Shown: one piece after another, positions 33,917 through 47,084 of the stretch
Layout of the letters: each line of letters opens with the position of its first letter
How positions within the stretch are numbered: the stretch's first letter is position 1
Translations under genes and position numbers: made by a program
Notes under the pieces: model-generated
The model's input: only the letters and a program-made list of their open reading frames with translations
Told to the model about the DNA's origin: nothing
Database searches by the model: none
Assembly (NCBI RefSeq): GCF_009870125.1
Contig: NC_046683.1
Location: forward strand, 9,486,001-9,550,000
From: Drosophila pseudoobscura
Lineage: Eukaryota; Arthropoda; Insecta; Diptera; Drosophilidae
Length of the DNA: 64,000 bases
Direction of reading: 5' to 3'

Positions 33917-36900
33917 GTGAGCATGAATACCCCACCACCCCCACCCACCCAACAAAAAAAAAAACTCGAATCAAATTTACATTCAATAAACACCAAATTC
34001 CCCCTCTCTCTCTCTCTCTTTCTCTGGCTCTCTGGGGCTCTCTTAACAACAAAAGCAACCACACATGCGCGCCAGAGAGAGAGAGAGAGTGAGAGAGCGA
34101 GCGAGCGAGCTTTACTCTCGCTCTATTTGTCCCTCTCGCCTAACTGTATTTTGCTCGTCAATCCCCACACACACTCGCTGGTTTTGTGCGAGCAACGTTT
34201 TTTTTTTTTGTTGTGTGTAAGCCGCTTGGTTTTTCGCCTTCTGAGAGCCTGTTACTTTCTGTAGACTGCAGCGTCATTGCAGCGAAAACATTGGTCCGCC
34301 GCATTTAGTATTATATTTTACTGGGGTTTGTTCTTCGCTTTAAATACCGATTCAGTATGAAAATTGCACGACCAAAAGGTCTCAACCGCAGCGAATTTTG
34401 AACAAAAAACAAAACTTGGATGGTCCCACCACAAAATACCATCCCATCCCATGTTTAAAAGATTGCCCAGCACCAAAGAGTGAATGAGCGTCACCGAACG
34501 AGACAGAGACAGAGACAGCGACAGCGACAGAGAAAGAGCGAGCGAGCCACCACAAGAGAGCGAACGTGTGAGGTATTGCGGTTGTTTATTGTTTTTACTG
34601 GCCGCTGGGGGGCGCTAATTTGCTTGACGGCGTCGACAAGCTTAATATGAGGTGGGTTACAGTGGAAATTCTCTAAAGTGCACAAACGAAAAATGCAATA
34701 AAATTCAATTAAATTAAAGCAAGCCATATACATATATATTTTTATCAAAGACATCTCCCAGTTCTCTGCCATCTCTTTTTTGTCACTCACCATCGAGTGA
34801 ATACTGTATTCGTTTTTGCCATATGATTTATGGATAAAACGAGACAGCTACGACGACTACACTGCCATCAAATGTTGACAAATATGTATATATTTTGTTT
34901 TTGGCAGGCCAATTAACATGATTTATACAATTATTCATAATACATGCGAGTATACAACCGCTTTGTATTCCCTCTTTCCGCCCCATCCCGTAAACCCTTA
35001 AACATTCAATTATCAGAGTTTTTTTCGGTGTTTCTCTTTCTCTGGGAATTTAGTTGGTTTTGCTGTTTTTTTTTCTTTGCTCTTTGCCTTTGCTTATCTC
35101 GTTTTGTGTCCTGCTTGTTGCTGTTGCTGTTGCTGATTTCTTTCCGACTCGTTATCCGGTTCTGGGCCCCCGGGGCGGGAGCGGAGCGGTACGGAGGGTC
35201 GCCTGGGGTTCTGTTCGGATGGTTTGGTTTGCCTGCTCGCCTTTCCTCGGCACCCAGCACTTGGCATACGCGTCATACAACAAAATTTGTGCAAATTTCG
35301 CTCATAAACCGAGTGTAGGCGAATATCTATTTGAATATCTGAATATCGTCTACACAGATTACACACCAAAGAAGGCCACCAAAGTGGAGCCCGGCATTTA
35401 AAGAGTTTAATTTTCGTTTCGGTTAACATTTTAGAAGCTGCTTACTTCTAATGGCAACGGTAAAGCTTACCGAAACCAGAGAGCCGTCGAGAAAGAGAGC
35501 CAAATTATAACAGTTTCTATTTTGTGTCGCTCTGGGTTGTCAAATTCTAACCAGTTAAGTGGAGAATATTTGAGCGAAACGCTTGTTGTCAAGAGAAACC
35601 GTTTTCACAAGAAAAAATATTCCACCAAGATGGCAAAAAATATTTATTTTTCTGCTTAGGATAATTCTATAAACGTATACCAATTAATTTGTTTGTATTA
35701 TTAGAACTCTTGACAACCCTACAATCAATTCCTCTCTCTCTCTATCTCTCGTTTTGTCGCTCGCTCGGTGGCCCACATACATGTCGGCTCGGCTCTCCTC
35801 TCTGCCGACACGACGCTTTGCGGCGAGACTCGACTCTCTTGCTGCTCCGCCTGTTTCCCTGTTAAATTGGCGGTTACACGCGCGCGTCAGGTACACGGAT
35901 GCACCGCACACCAAGCGCAGACGACGGCACACGCATCGGTTAGACGCTGTCGCGGCATTCTGTTTCCTATTTTTCCCCAATTGGGTGGTGGTTGTTTGGC
36001 TGGCTATCGTATCGTATCGTATCTGGTCGCTTCGCTCGGTTCGGGTGTCCCCAGGTCTGGTGCCGTGGTTCCGTTGATTTGCTGCTTATCAGGCGACTCA
36101 TCGATTTTTTTTTTTTCTTCAGCTGGTGCTGGTGCTCTCTCGCGCTCGCCGAGTGGACCAGCCACTCTCTCATTCTGCTTGCTCTCTTTGCTGTGTTGTT
36201 TTGCATTGCCTACTTTCATATGTATATTCTGCCACCCTCTCTGATTCGTTTGGCTCTCGTTCTCTCTCACTCGCGCTTGTCCACTCTCTCCCGAGCTGCT
36301 GCTGCTTGCTGTTTCTGCCGACTGCTCTGCTGGCAATTGCTGTGCGCCTGTTCTTTCCCTCGAATATCGAATCTCGATTTCGACGAGATTTTGTTACTTA
36401 CGACAGACAGTCGTCCCAAGTCCATCCATAACTGCTCAGCTCTGCCACTGATCTCTCTCTCTCTCTCTCTCTTTCTCTACCCATCGCTCTGTCTCGCTCG
36501 TGTGTACATTTGAAATTATTTATTTATTATATAGATTACAAATTCCTTGTTGCCTAAAGCAAAAGTGGTTTGAAAAAAAAAATACAAAAAAAAAAACAAA
36601 ATATAATAAAGAGAGAAACGGAAAACACCGACTGACTGGGTCGGGTCTACCCGGGTCTGGAATTCGTCGTCGTTGTCGTCGGTCGTCGCACTCACTCACT
36701 CACCTTCACCACAAAAACCTCACCACGGAGACGACGACCACGACGACGACAACAACATATGTTGACCGTCGTCTCTCTCTCACTCACTCATTTGCCATAT
36801 TTAATTCTATTTAAATGAAAACGAACTGAAACCGATTACAATCCCCTCCCCCCGTGGCGCACGACCACGAGTCAATCCGACCAGACCCGGGCCAGACCCA

Positions 36901-39900
36901 GACCCAGACCCCGGCCAGACGTGCAAGCAAGCGTCGCGCCATGCAGCCAGCAAGCAACTGAATTGATAACAACACCCGATCCGACCCGACGAACGACAGC
37001 GACGACGACGACGGCAACGACGACGCCTGCGACGGCAACGAACCCCAACATTTCCCCAACTACAACGACAGCGAGCAGCGGCAGCGGCAGAGGCAGAGGC
37101 TGGGGCCAGCGCCACTCAACAGTCAAGTGCTTTGCTTGCCTCAGCCAAAGCAGCGTGTGAAATATTTCCCATACAGTGAAATAGGAGGGCAGCAAAAAAA
37201 AAAAAAACCACCGAGAAGGAAAGTCGACGATTAGGATACCCCTTTGCAGAGCCATAGGGAAGGAAAACCTATGAAATTATAGGATTTTTTAGCATACAGT
37301 GGCCACTAGTGTGTGTAAATATATTATTTATTATGTTCATAGGGTTCTTAGTCATTAAATGCCCCTCTATTTATTGAGGGGTATCCAAAATACACACACA
37401 CAACAAACAAAATAGCAACAAAACGAAAAGTAAAACCGACAGAAACAGCAAAAGCAACAACAAAATTGCAAAGCTCTCAATGTGCGCGCGCCCCCCAAAG
37501 CACACGGCGAAAAGCGTTGAATGAATGCTTAAACAGCAACACCGACGAACACCAGAACGCACACACACACAGACACACACTATACAGACAGTGGAAGCCA
37601 GCCAGCCAGCCTCTCCACACAAATCCGAAACCAGAACACATGATTAGCCTAGTAAAACGAGGCATTGGTGGGCGTACGGGGCGCGGGCGCACGCTAAGCA
37701 AAGCTTTTGGGACGGGAGTTGTGCTCTCAACGGAAAAAACAGCCACAGCAACGAGATAGCACAGTGGGACTAAAGCAGAAGTCGACAAATAATAAGCTAA
37801 CATTTATTTAAGCACACAAATAGTAATAACAAATTGTTACCAAACAGTGGACAGTGGAGCTACAGCTGGCGTTGAGTGTTCAAATGTATATAAATATATT
37901 TAACTCGAATGATTCATGGGAGCAATAATAAGTAACCCCATAACTTTATGATCAAAAAATTGGAATTATCCTTTAGTAAATATTTTAATAATATTTTGTT
38001 AAAAAAAACTTCAATCAAAGCTATTCAAATTATTAAAGGGGGGAAAAAAACTATAAATCCCCATAACTTTATTATCAAAAATCTTGAGTTATATTTTAAT
38101 TAATATTTAAATAATATTTTTTTAAAGGAAAAGACATCCATTTGCAGCCACAAACGTGTTTTAATCTGAAAAAGAAAAACCAAAATATCTATTATTTTTC
38201 AGACATTTTGATAAATAATGATAAATGAATAATAATAATTGCAATAATCCCCATTCAGAGTCCTGCTTCAGCTGTTATGCATTGCCCCAATAAGTATGCT
38301 AGTCCATGGCATAGCCCTTGGCCGATTTGACCCACTGTGCGCCACTGTCTGCCCGCTCAGCTATTCCATTCCTTTTGTGCGAGCAATTGAAAGAAGCGAA
38401 AAACAAAAAAAAAAACACAAAAAAAAACCGGTTGCACTGTTTACCGACATTTTCCGCTACGTTGGCAGAGCGCACTCAAAGCAAGAGAGTGATTGTCTGT
38501 GCGAGGAGTGTGCGAGGGAGAGTGACAGAGCGGGCGATGCGATAGCTGGCGAGGAAGGTCGTCGTCGTTGTCGTTGTCGTTGTCGTTGGGCATGCCGAAC
38601 AAGTGCTCGTGTCGTCGTTTGCCCCGACGTCGTCAGGCCATAACCGGAAGGTCGCCTTTACCACAACATTTATTATGGAAAATCGCGTAATCACTGTCGT
38701 ATCACATTTTTTTTTTCTCGTCGTTGTTGTTGCTTCGCTCGCTTGCTCTCTCAAGTCCCGTCCCTGTTGGGTTTCGTTCGTTCCCGTACGGTCGTTCCGT
38801 TCCGTTCGGCTTCGTTGTTCTTCCACACCACCTCGCCTCTCTCTCTCTCTTTCTGTCTCACTCTGTGTGTCTGTTTCCCTCTCCCTTGCTCTTGTGCCTG
38901 GTTTTGGTATATTTTTAGCAGCAGACGACTTCAAACTTGTTGCAAGTTGTTGCTGCCTGTTGGCGTGTGTTTGATGTGCGAACTCTGTGCAAACTTTATG
39001 GTTTTTGTTGTTGTTGGTTTTGCTATTCCTTTTTGCTTGTTCTTCTTCGGGAGTACACTTTTTTTTTTTGTATTTTTTTTCTACATTAAAGCTCTCTTTC
39101 TTATTTTATGGCACATTTTGTTGGGTTCGTGGCTGATTAAATGGAAAGAAAAATTCTGCCATGGTACTTCCTTTCTCTCTCTCTCTTGCTTTTTGGGTTT
39201 GCGGCTAATTTTTTGGGGGAAGCTTTTTTGTTGTTGGTTTTTCTAATAAGTAGCGAAGCGGAGCTTTACCTTTACACGGTGGGCGGGTGGGCGGTTGGGC
39301 GTGGGCGTGGGGGGGGTGCCGCATTGGAGGGCCGAAAATTTACGCGCACACCCACACATTGACGCAGACACAAGTTCCAGTTCCATGGAAGCCGCCACCG
39401 CCACCGCCGCCGCCGTCGCTGCCAACGTAAGCTAACGGCATATTCCAATGCAATTTTATTCACTGCAGAGGCGTGGGCATGTGGGGGGGGAGGGGGAGGC
39501 GCAGCCCATGGGCGTGGGTGTTTGTGTGTGCGTGGGATGGGTACAGAATTGTCCGATGGGGTTTCTGGTTCTGCCGAGGCCAATGGGTGGTTGGGTGGTT
39601 GGGTGGCACTGTCGCCCGGCCATGGGCGTAGCTGCAGTTTTGGTGGTTGCTTCCCCGGGAAATACCGTTAGGTTGTATATGTATATATCATTTTCTTTCG
39701 TTCTGTTTTTTTTTCTTGCCCTGGAAAAGTGCTAGGATTTTTCCTCCTAGTGTTGCATTCGCCCCCCCCTTGGGATGTGTGTGTGTGTGTTGCATTGGAA
39801 GGCAGTGCTCTGAGGCCTGCCAACTTCAGTGGCATGCTGCATGCGTGGACAGTGACGCCACCCCCTCCCGCCCCGGTACCAAACTGACCCGTAATCGTAT

Positions 39901-40367
39901 GTTTATTCCAATGTCCAGGGCCGTAATAGTGGCAGTCTCTCCCCCTCCCCTCCCCTCCCCTCCCATCGGTTGTTTGATGATTTGCAAAGTGGATTTTGTG
40001 TATTTGACGATTGTTCGACTTGGAACTACTGCTAGTGCCATGCAGTTCTCCTACTCGTTATTGTTGGATATATTTTGCAAAAACTGGTTTACTGTTGGCT
40101 GACTACAGTCTCTCCCTCTCCCTCTCGCTCTCGCTCTCCCCCTGTCTCTTTCGCACTCCTGCAAAAGCTCTGCATCTGTGTGTGTGTGTGCGTGTAACCC
40201 TTTTAAGCTTGGATTGCTCTTTGCACTTCCTTGCATTGCATTGCCCAATAATACATATGCACTTTGCCTTCCCTTTATTGTATTTTTTTTCTTCGTTTTT
40301 TCTGCATTCTTTTTTTCCTGCATCTTTTGGTTCTGTTTCTTTGTCGCTCACTCAATTTCAAGGCTTG

Positions 40368-40398
40368 TATCGATAAGTGGCCGATAGTTTATCGATTA
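40368..40398. promoter_or_regulatory. DRE/BEAF-type site pair
   Basis: An exact palindromic DRE, TATCGATA, at 40368-40375 is followed by CCGATAGTTTATCGATTA. Three CGAT words within 30 bases fit DREF or BEAF-32 binding. There is no adjacent exon, so its role is open. Confidence 0.35.
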
Positions 40399-41505
40399 AA
40401 AGTGTGGAAAAGCAGCTAAATCGGTGGCAGGCCTCTTAGGCCTCATAGATGTACGTTTTAATTGCCTATCGAATGGTGGACAATAAATAATCGATCACTC
40501 GTTTAAATGGCACCAAAAAACACCTGTTTTTATGGCCTCTAAATTTGTTATGCCACTCCAGTCGAAAGATTGGAAACCCCACCTTTTACATTTCGTATTA
40601 TTACATCTCACAGATGATATCCATTATGGGGCATTCTTTATTCATGGAATCTCCAGGGCACACGGTTCCCTTAGAAGATTATTCATATTCCTGCCAAGGA
40701 CCATACAATTACCAAAATGTCACCAATGACTGTGTATTTTGTTGCTGAATTCTGGGGACCGACTCGGCTGCCCAGGATATTGATGGACAGACGAAGACCA
40801 TTGTACGAAGCATTGAAATGGAATATCTTTAGATTTAGTTTTTGCATATTCTTTCTAGGAATTTGTGGCCGTTTCTTTATGATGAATTCACACGACATGT
40901 GCCCCCCCCTAGGATAGAGCTTGAAGGACAATTAGAGAGAGAGAGGGAGAGAGAAAGAGAGAGGTTTCACTGTACATATGTACATGGTAGTACATTGAGA
41001 AGGTATCGTCTTGCGCCAATTATAATTAGCAACGAAAATGGCCGAAAATTTGCAGGCCCTCCCTTGTGGGGCGCCAAATGATTTTTGGTTAACAGTCGAG
41101 AAGCTCTATCCACTACCACTCTTGCATATTTCATGCACAGATACAGATACAGATACAGATACAGATGTATCCGTTCGTATGTGGTGTGGGGTGGGGTGAA
41201 GGGGGGGGGGGGGGGGGGGGGTGCCGAGGGGGGTTCTGTGTGCGTGTTGAGTACTGTACACAAGTTTTGCAGTCACAGAGTCCATTTTGCTACACTTAAA
41301 GTGCGCGCCCGTTGTAGCCAAGCAGCCAACAGCCAACATCTTTGTTGTTGTATGTGCGTGTGGCATGTGGAATATTATGCGCCGCGCGCATATACACACA
41401 CACACAGAAACACACACACACAGAAACACACACACACACGTAGAGAATGAATCCCCCAATCCAATCCACAAAACGACGCATGCCGCGCAATGCGATTGCG
41501 ACGTC

Positions 41506-41537
<32 letters not shown>

Positions 41538-43014
41538 CGTCTCGTGGTTGTCGTTGTCGGCCACTTCATCATCGACAAGCAGCAGCAGGCAGCAGTTTGC
41601 CAGTTGCCAGGCAGGCAGTTGGCTAAAACAAAGCAGAGCTGGCTCTGGCTCACTGCTCGAACCCGAACCTGGACCTGGCCCTGGACCCCCCCCCTCCCCT
41701 CTCGCAGCAGTGGCATCAGGACTCGCTGCTTGCTGCTGCTGCTGCTTCCACCATTTCTCTCTGCCTCTGCTGCTGCCCAATAATACAACAGCGGCAACGC
41801 CAATGACAGCCCAAAGTGCTCTTGTTGTTGCTTGTTGCAAGGAGAGTACCCTCGAGAATGTGCCACCAATTTGGTTGCTGCCTGCCTGCCGCCTGCCTGC
41901 CTCTGCTGGTGGCATGATGGACTAAATCTTGTTGCATATTTGATAACATTACGCTGACTGCTGGCAACACTATTCATCGATTATTTAGCGTTGGACTTTA
42001 CAGATTTTTTTGGGGGGGGGGATTAAGGAGGACAACATTGGGGGTAACATTTTGGATGTTCTGTTCGCTGAGTCGGTCCCCTGAAGTTCAACAACAAAAC
42101 AACTTTTTGGTGAATATATCGATATCTTTTCAATCGAATCGCTTGTATCCTTTTGCTTATGGTACCTTTTGGGTACCATATTTTCCAGGTAATACCCTAC
42201 TTCGATGCTCTCACATGGCATTCCTTTGGCTGCTGCAGGCACACAAGAGTTGCCACCTTCTTCTGCTTCTTCTTCTTGTGCTGCTGCTGCTTCTCATTTG
42301 CCTAGTGAATGCTTGCTGCCACACGGTTGAAGAGAGTGGAGTGTGGTGGCTGTGCGATGGATGGGGCCTGGATGATGGGTAGTAGTCCTATGTGTGTGTG
42401 TGTGTGTGTGGCAAGGTGTGTTAGGGAGAGGGGGGGTAACCACGATGAGGCCGCGAATCTCTCTGACGACGACGAAAACTCACTGAAAAACGATGCGAAA
42501 TGGTTAGGCAAGGATGAGGGTTAAGGGGAAGGGGGTGGGGGGCTCTAAAAAAATATATATATTGCAACAACAACAACAACAACGGCGTGGGGGCCTGCTA
42601 CGCATTTGGAAGTTTTTAGCTAAGTTGGCAAGGCTGCTGCTGCTGCTGCAAGCAGTTTGTGTGTGTGTGTGCCCCTAGCCCTCCCCCTCCCCCCTCCCCC
42701 AACCCCCACACGCACACACACACTTATACATTCAACCCATTTTGTGTCATACTCCCTCTGTGTCTGTCTCTCTCTCCACCTCTACCTCTACCTCTCCCTC
42801 TCCCTCTCTCTCTCTACCATTTGTTGTTGTGTTTGCCGTTTTCTTTGGGCTGCTGTTGCGTCGCTGCTGCTGCTGCTGCCGCTGCCGCTGCTGTTGCGTT
42901 GCCTCTGCCGCTGCCCATGTGCCTCTGCTGACGCGCTGTTGCTCTTTGCATTCGTTCGTGCAGCAGCAGCAGCAGCAGCAGCGCAGCAGCAGCAGCGCAG
43001 CGACCAGCATCAAT

Positions 43015-43061
43015 TCAGTTTCAGTTTCAGTCGCAATTCAAACGCCATCAAAATCAAAACG
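43015..43061 (+). promoter_or_regulatory. possible start site: three tandem initiators
   Basis: TCAGTT, TCAGTT and TCAGTC stand in tandem at 43015-43032, just after a CAG-rich stretch, and are followed by A/C-rich leader-like sequence with a moderate donor ACG|GTAACA at 43061/43062. It could be a non-coding first exon. There is no TATA box and no independent support. Confidence 0.25.
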
Positions 43062-43518
43062 GTAACACACGAAAAAGCATAACAAAAGCCCATAACAGCC
43101 CAACAGCACATGCAACAATCAATTCAATGGGTTAATTAAGTGCAACACCAACAAAAACAAAAACACACCAACAAACGGAAATCGGAAAAAAATACGCAAT
43201 AAAACCCAAAAAAGAAAAAAAATATATATAATGTTGCAAATCCTTCTAAAAAAATATTTTTTTTAATGTGAACTAAACAAAGAAAGAAAAAACAAAGAGA
43301 AGAGAAGATAAGGCGAATAATGCGAATGGAAGTGGAAAGTGCCAAAAAGAGTGAAACACAAAAATCTCTAGTGTAATGTGCAATTTGTTTAAACAATTTT
43401 CAACAACAAAAACAAAAAGTAAACAACAGTGCAAGAGAGGGAGAGGGCGAGAGCGAGAGGGAGAACAAGCGCCGACTGCGATTCAATTATTTGTTGTTTT
43501 TTTTCCCGTGTGCATGTG

Positions 43519-43556
<38 letters not shown>

Positions 43557-44199
43557 TGGAATAGAAATATGCAAAAGCAAAACAAAATCTAGCAAAGTTA
43601 TACATAAGCGAAGCAGATAAAGCGATGGACACAGACGACTGGAAAACAACAACAACAAATATGTGTGCCAAAACACACACACATACAAAATCTGTGATCG
43701 AAAGGTTTTTCCAATCCCATTTAGGGTCCACCCAAAGAGTTGCACCTCCTAATTTCAGGCACACAATTTACCCTTATCGTAAGAGGATTCAATGGGTGGG
43801 GGGGGGCTCCGGGCACCCTTGCCTAAGAGGATTCAGGCTTTTCCACTTCTACACAGACGTAAGAGGATTCTCCAGCCCACACGCACACAAATGCCCCCTT
43901 TCGAGGCCGAGATTTGCACTCGTTCATACAGGTGTTTCAGGACCACATCCCGCCTGGCACGATCCTGCCGAGCCTTAAGCCCCTGTTGCTTCCCACTGGA
44001 ACATTTTCAGCCATGAATCATGGTTTAGGGGGCGAATTTGCTGCACACTTTGAAGGATTATGAGGCTTTGAATACTCCTTAGTACGTTTTGCAGATAAAT
44101 ACTTAAGTCCCTCTTCATTTCCTATCAAAATTGGAAGAAAGGTTGTTAAACAATGGAATGGAAGCTTAATTAATGAAATATCTATGTGCTCCTAGATTT

Positions 44200-44480
44200 A
44201 CTATAAAAACCACTGCTTTTGAATCATCGTAGGATCAAATCACTGGGGCAATAATAGTATCGAACATTCACTGCTTTTCATATAAAAGCCACTGCTTGAT
44301 CAACTGTTTTTCAGATGAAAAAACTGCTTAACTGCTTATCAGCTAGTGGAATTCAATCAGTCCCTGCACTGCTTACATGCCTGATAGTTGCATGATCGTA
44401 CACGCACTGCTTGTGATGGTCGGGTTATCTGCTTAGGCACTGCTTGATGGGTCCAATCACTGCTTGGTCGGGTCACCTGT
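44200..44480 (+). repeat. cluster of CACTGCTT words
   Basis: Eight to nine CACTGCTT or ACTGCTT words in 280 bases, spaced 15-45 bases. The same words cluster at 60353-60705 and, as ACTGCTTG, at 7268-7345. Decayed minisatellite is the likely source. Confidence 0.5.
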
Positions 44481-45654
44481 TGGATGAAATTCTCTCTGTC
44501 TGGAACTTCTTTCGGTTATCTATGGAGCCCAATAAATCCCAAGTCCATCCAATTTTTCCAGGAGGAATTGGATTTTAATAATATAATTTAATATTTACTA
44601 GTTTATATTTGTATTTATTTGAAATTCTTTTGAAATTATTTGCCATCCAGCAACAACCTGTTTGAAGGACGCCTCTCAGGGGCTGAATTCCACGAATTTC
44701 CTATAAATATTCTATGCAATTTTTCTCTTTCAATTTTATTCCACAGATTTCGTAGAATTTATTCTTTTTTATCTGTAAGGAATTTTGTTATTTTCTTTAG
44801 AAAAGCTGTCTGTCGCTCTCGGTTTTCCATTGGCCCTTATATTTGTGTTTCTTTCTTTTGAATTTTTTCCTGTCAGCAAGGAGATAGAATTTTCCCAGCC
44901 CCTCATCCGCATAAGCTTTTTCCTGGAAAGAAAAAAAAAAAACTTTCCCTGCCGTCAGAAGGAAATTAAAATAAATTAAAATAAAATAAAAATAGCGAAA
45001 GAGAACCCTTTTATTTTGTTGTTGTGCCAACGTGGCGTTGTGGACGAAAGGACGAAAAAAATGTGAGAAAATGTATAAAGAAAGATACAAAAAAAAAAAG
45101 AGTGGGTTGATGGGGGGGGGAGATACATAGATAGAAAAGCGAGAAAAATGGTTGTCCAACACCCCAGAAAAATGCTGGCTGGCTGGCGTGCTCATGAAAT
45201 GCTGTGTTCAGAGCTTTGCTTTTGACGCCGTTTTTCGGGGGTCTATCTATGAGTATCTTTTGCAGAGCTGGCTCTTGCCTCATCCCCCTCCACACACTCT
45301 GATGGTCCCCTCCTGATACCACCGTTTTTTTTCGCTCTCCGTTTTGTGTATCTTTTGTGCGGGCTGAAAAAATTGTTTATATCTCGAGAGTTGTGTATGG
45401 AAATGTATCTGTATCTCTAGCTAGCTGTTGGTGTGAATATACTATGTGTATCTCATCAGCAAGTATCTATGTATCTGTAAGCATGTCTCGAAACAAATCA
45501 CGTATTTCTGTAGATAACGGTTCCAGCGATCGTCTCGCAGCGTCTGTATCTGTTGGATACATACAGTACATAAATTGATATCAATTAACGTGGCCCAAAT
45601 CCACATATGAATCAACCAAAAGATGGAATCAAAGACCATAGGAAAACCCATCTA

Positions 45655-45755
45655 CCATTCCAGAGACCATTCCATCGACCATTCCAGAGACCATTCCAGA
45701 GACCATTCCAAAGACCATTCCAGAGACCATTCCAGAGACCATTCCATCCAGCATT
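45655..45755 (+). repeat. 12-bp minisatellite, CATTCCAGAGAC
   Basis: Eight to nine units with variants CATTCCATCGAC and CATTCCAAAGAC. The 12-base unit keeps every frame open, giving FQRP, DHSR and (minus) MVSG repeats in overlapping frames, none of which is a gene. Confidence 0.85.
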
Positions 45756-46059
45756 CCAACAATCCAATGAACAGCAAAACCGAAACCATCCGTCTGGCCC
45801 ACTGTACAGTGGATACTCCGCTTAAGAGAGTGCAAATTACTTGAAACTAAAACTGAATGGCTCCTCGATGCCCCCAATTAAGGCATGGTAATCACCCTAA
45901 ACTAACTAAAAGTTTCCCCCTAAACTCGTGAAAGTTCCACCTTCGAACAGAGTTCCCTTAAGTGGACTTCTTGTTCAAATCCAAGGATCACTGTTCAAAG
46001 TTTCTTTTTTCAAAACAACAACAAAAAATTGAGGGTTTTATCAAATACCTTTTGGTATT

Positions 46060-46440
46060 TCCCAACACAAAACTCAGAAAGAAACAACCTTTTTTATAGT
46101 ATTTTCTGGTATTACTTCTATAATTTGTGTAGTATTTTTTCTATTATTTTTCAGTTATTGTTTCAAGTATTTTTTTGGGTATTTGATTACATATTGCTTG
46201 GTGTAGTTTTTCTAGTATTTTGATACTATTTCTTCTAGTAGGTATTTGTTGTAATTTTTTGGTATTTTTCAATACCCCATTATTTTTCTGCTATTTTTTT
46301 TTTTAGTATTTTATGTGTATTTGTTTTATTTTCTACAATCGTTAGGATTTTAATTTTTTGAATAAAAAATAATTAAGAAATACAAATTAATTTTTGAGTA
46401 TTTCCAGTATAATTTTTGCGTATTTTGAAATATGGAGAGT
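46060..46440 (+). repeat. TAGTATTTT-type array, copy C
   Basis: Repeated (T/A)GTATTTT and GGTATTT words with T-rich spacers, like the arrays near 19.1, 21.3, 47.9 and 53.9 kb. Confidence 0.55.
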
Positions 46441-46987
46441 GTATATATCTCGTCAGAACTAGGAACATATGTCTTGTATGTGGAAGAGCAGTTTTCTATG
46501 CCTTAGGCTTGCATATTTTTCCCCAATATTCCCAGGAGCTATGTAAATATTTCTTAAAATGGAATACAAAATGTTATGGAATATGAATTGCGTACGAAGT
46601 CGAGCGACATTCGAGACGAGTGACCACTGTACTGAGGGGCTGCCAACGCTGTTGCTGTTGATGGACTGGAACCAGCCAGAGTTGCCTCCACTCTTCGCAC
46701 TGTCATGGGGGCATGCTGCTGCAGATGCTTTTTTCTTTCTTATTAGAATTAATAGACAAAACTCCAGCAGATACACAGACACAGATACAGATACACGCAG
46801 ACACAGGCGTTGAGGTTGATGATGGTGGCGAAGGGGGGAATTTGGACTAAATTTAATGCTCAGTCGCTGTCGCTGTCTCTGCCCCTGCCCCTGCCTCTTT
46901 TCTTTCTCTGTCTCTGTCTCTGACTTGTGTCTCTCTTTTCCATTTTATTTTATTTTTCCTTCTTTTTTGTTTGTTTGTTCTTCGCAG

Positions 46988-47084
46988 CATTTTGCACTCG
47001 AGCTCCGAGTTCGAGTTCGAATTCGATTTTGGACTCAACTCCGAACGTAAAATGAGCGAGAAATTATCAGAAACGGTGTGTAAG
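46988..47084 (+). CDS. candidate internal exon with alternative ATG (CDS from 47052)
   Basis: A pyrimidine tract of over 100 bases, with a CTGAC branch-like site near 46919, ends in TTCTTCGCAG at 46987. The exon then carries ATG at 47052 (AAAATGAGC) reading MSEKLSET up to ACG|GTGTGT (47075/47076) or MSEKLSETVCK up to AAG|GTGGGG (47084/47085). Both donors keep phase 0. Read in frame from a phase-0 upstream exon, it would hit TAA at 47048-47050, so it would act either as an alternative start exon or as a truncating exon. Donors are weak, so the call is tentative. Confidence 0.35.

Larger units (their letters stand above)
33917..46987 (+). other. intron segment without strong exons
   Basis: Dense simple repeats: GA/CT runs at 33999-34024, 34075-34110 and 36451-36472, an A run near 37194, a G run at 41199-41221, (CA)n near 41395-41440, (TG)n at 43508-43556, CAG runs at 42860-42890 and 42960-43000. 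A 39-codon ATG frame (37641-37760) and leader-like A/C-rich sequence (37380-37640, 43030-43620) have no matching donor. An ATG at 43625 (MDTDDWKTTTT) also lacks one. One CTCF-like word, CGCTGGGGGGCGCTAA, lies at 34603-34618. Confidence 0.45.

Noticed and set aside
41199..41221. Long G run (also 49301-49319, 56618-56634; C runs at 6190 and 24071)
   Set aside because: Mononucleotide runs, prone to sequencing error; no further structure to support a function.
41106..41977. Minus- and plus-strand ORFs of 200-269 codons
   Set aside because: Composed of (CA)n, (GTC)n, CAG and G runs open in several frames on both strands.
42165..42200. TTTTCCAG|GTAATA as a recursive splice site
   Set aside because: Pyrimidine tract is short and broken by GGG and ACC; donor weak.
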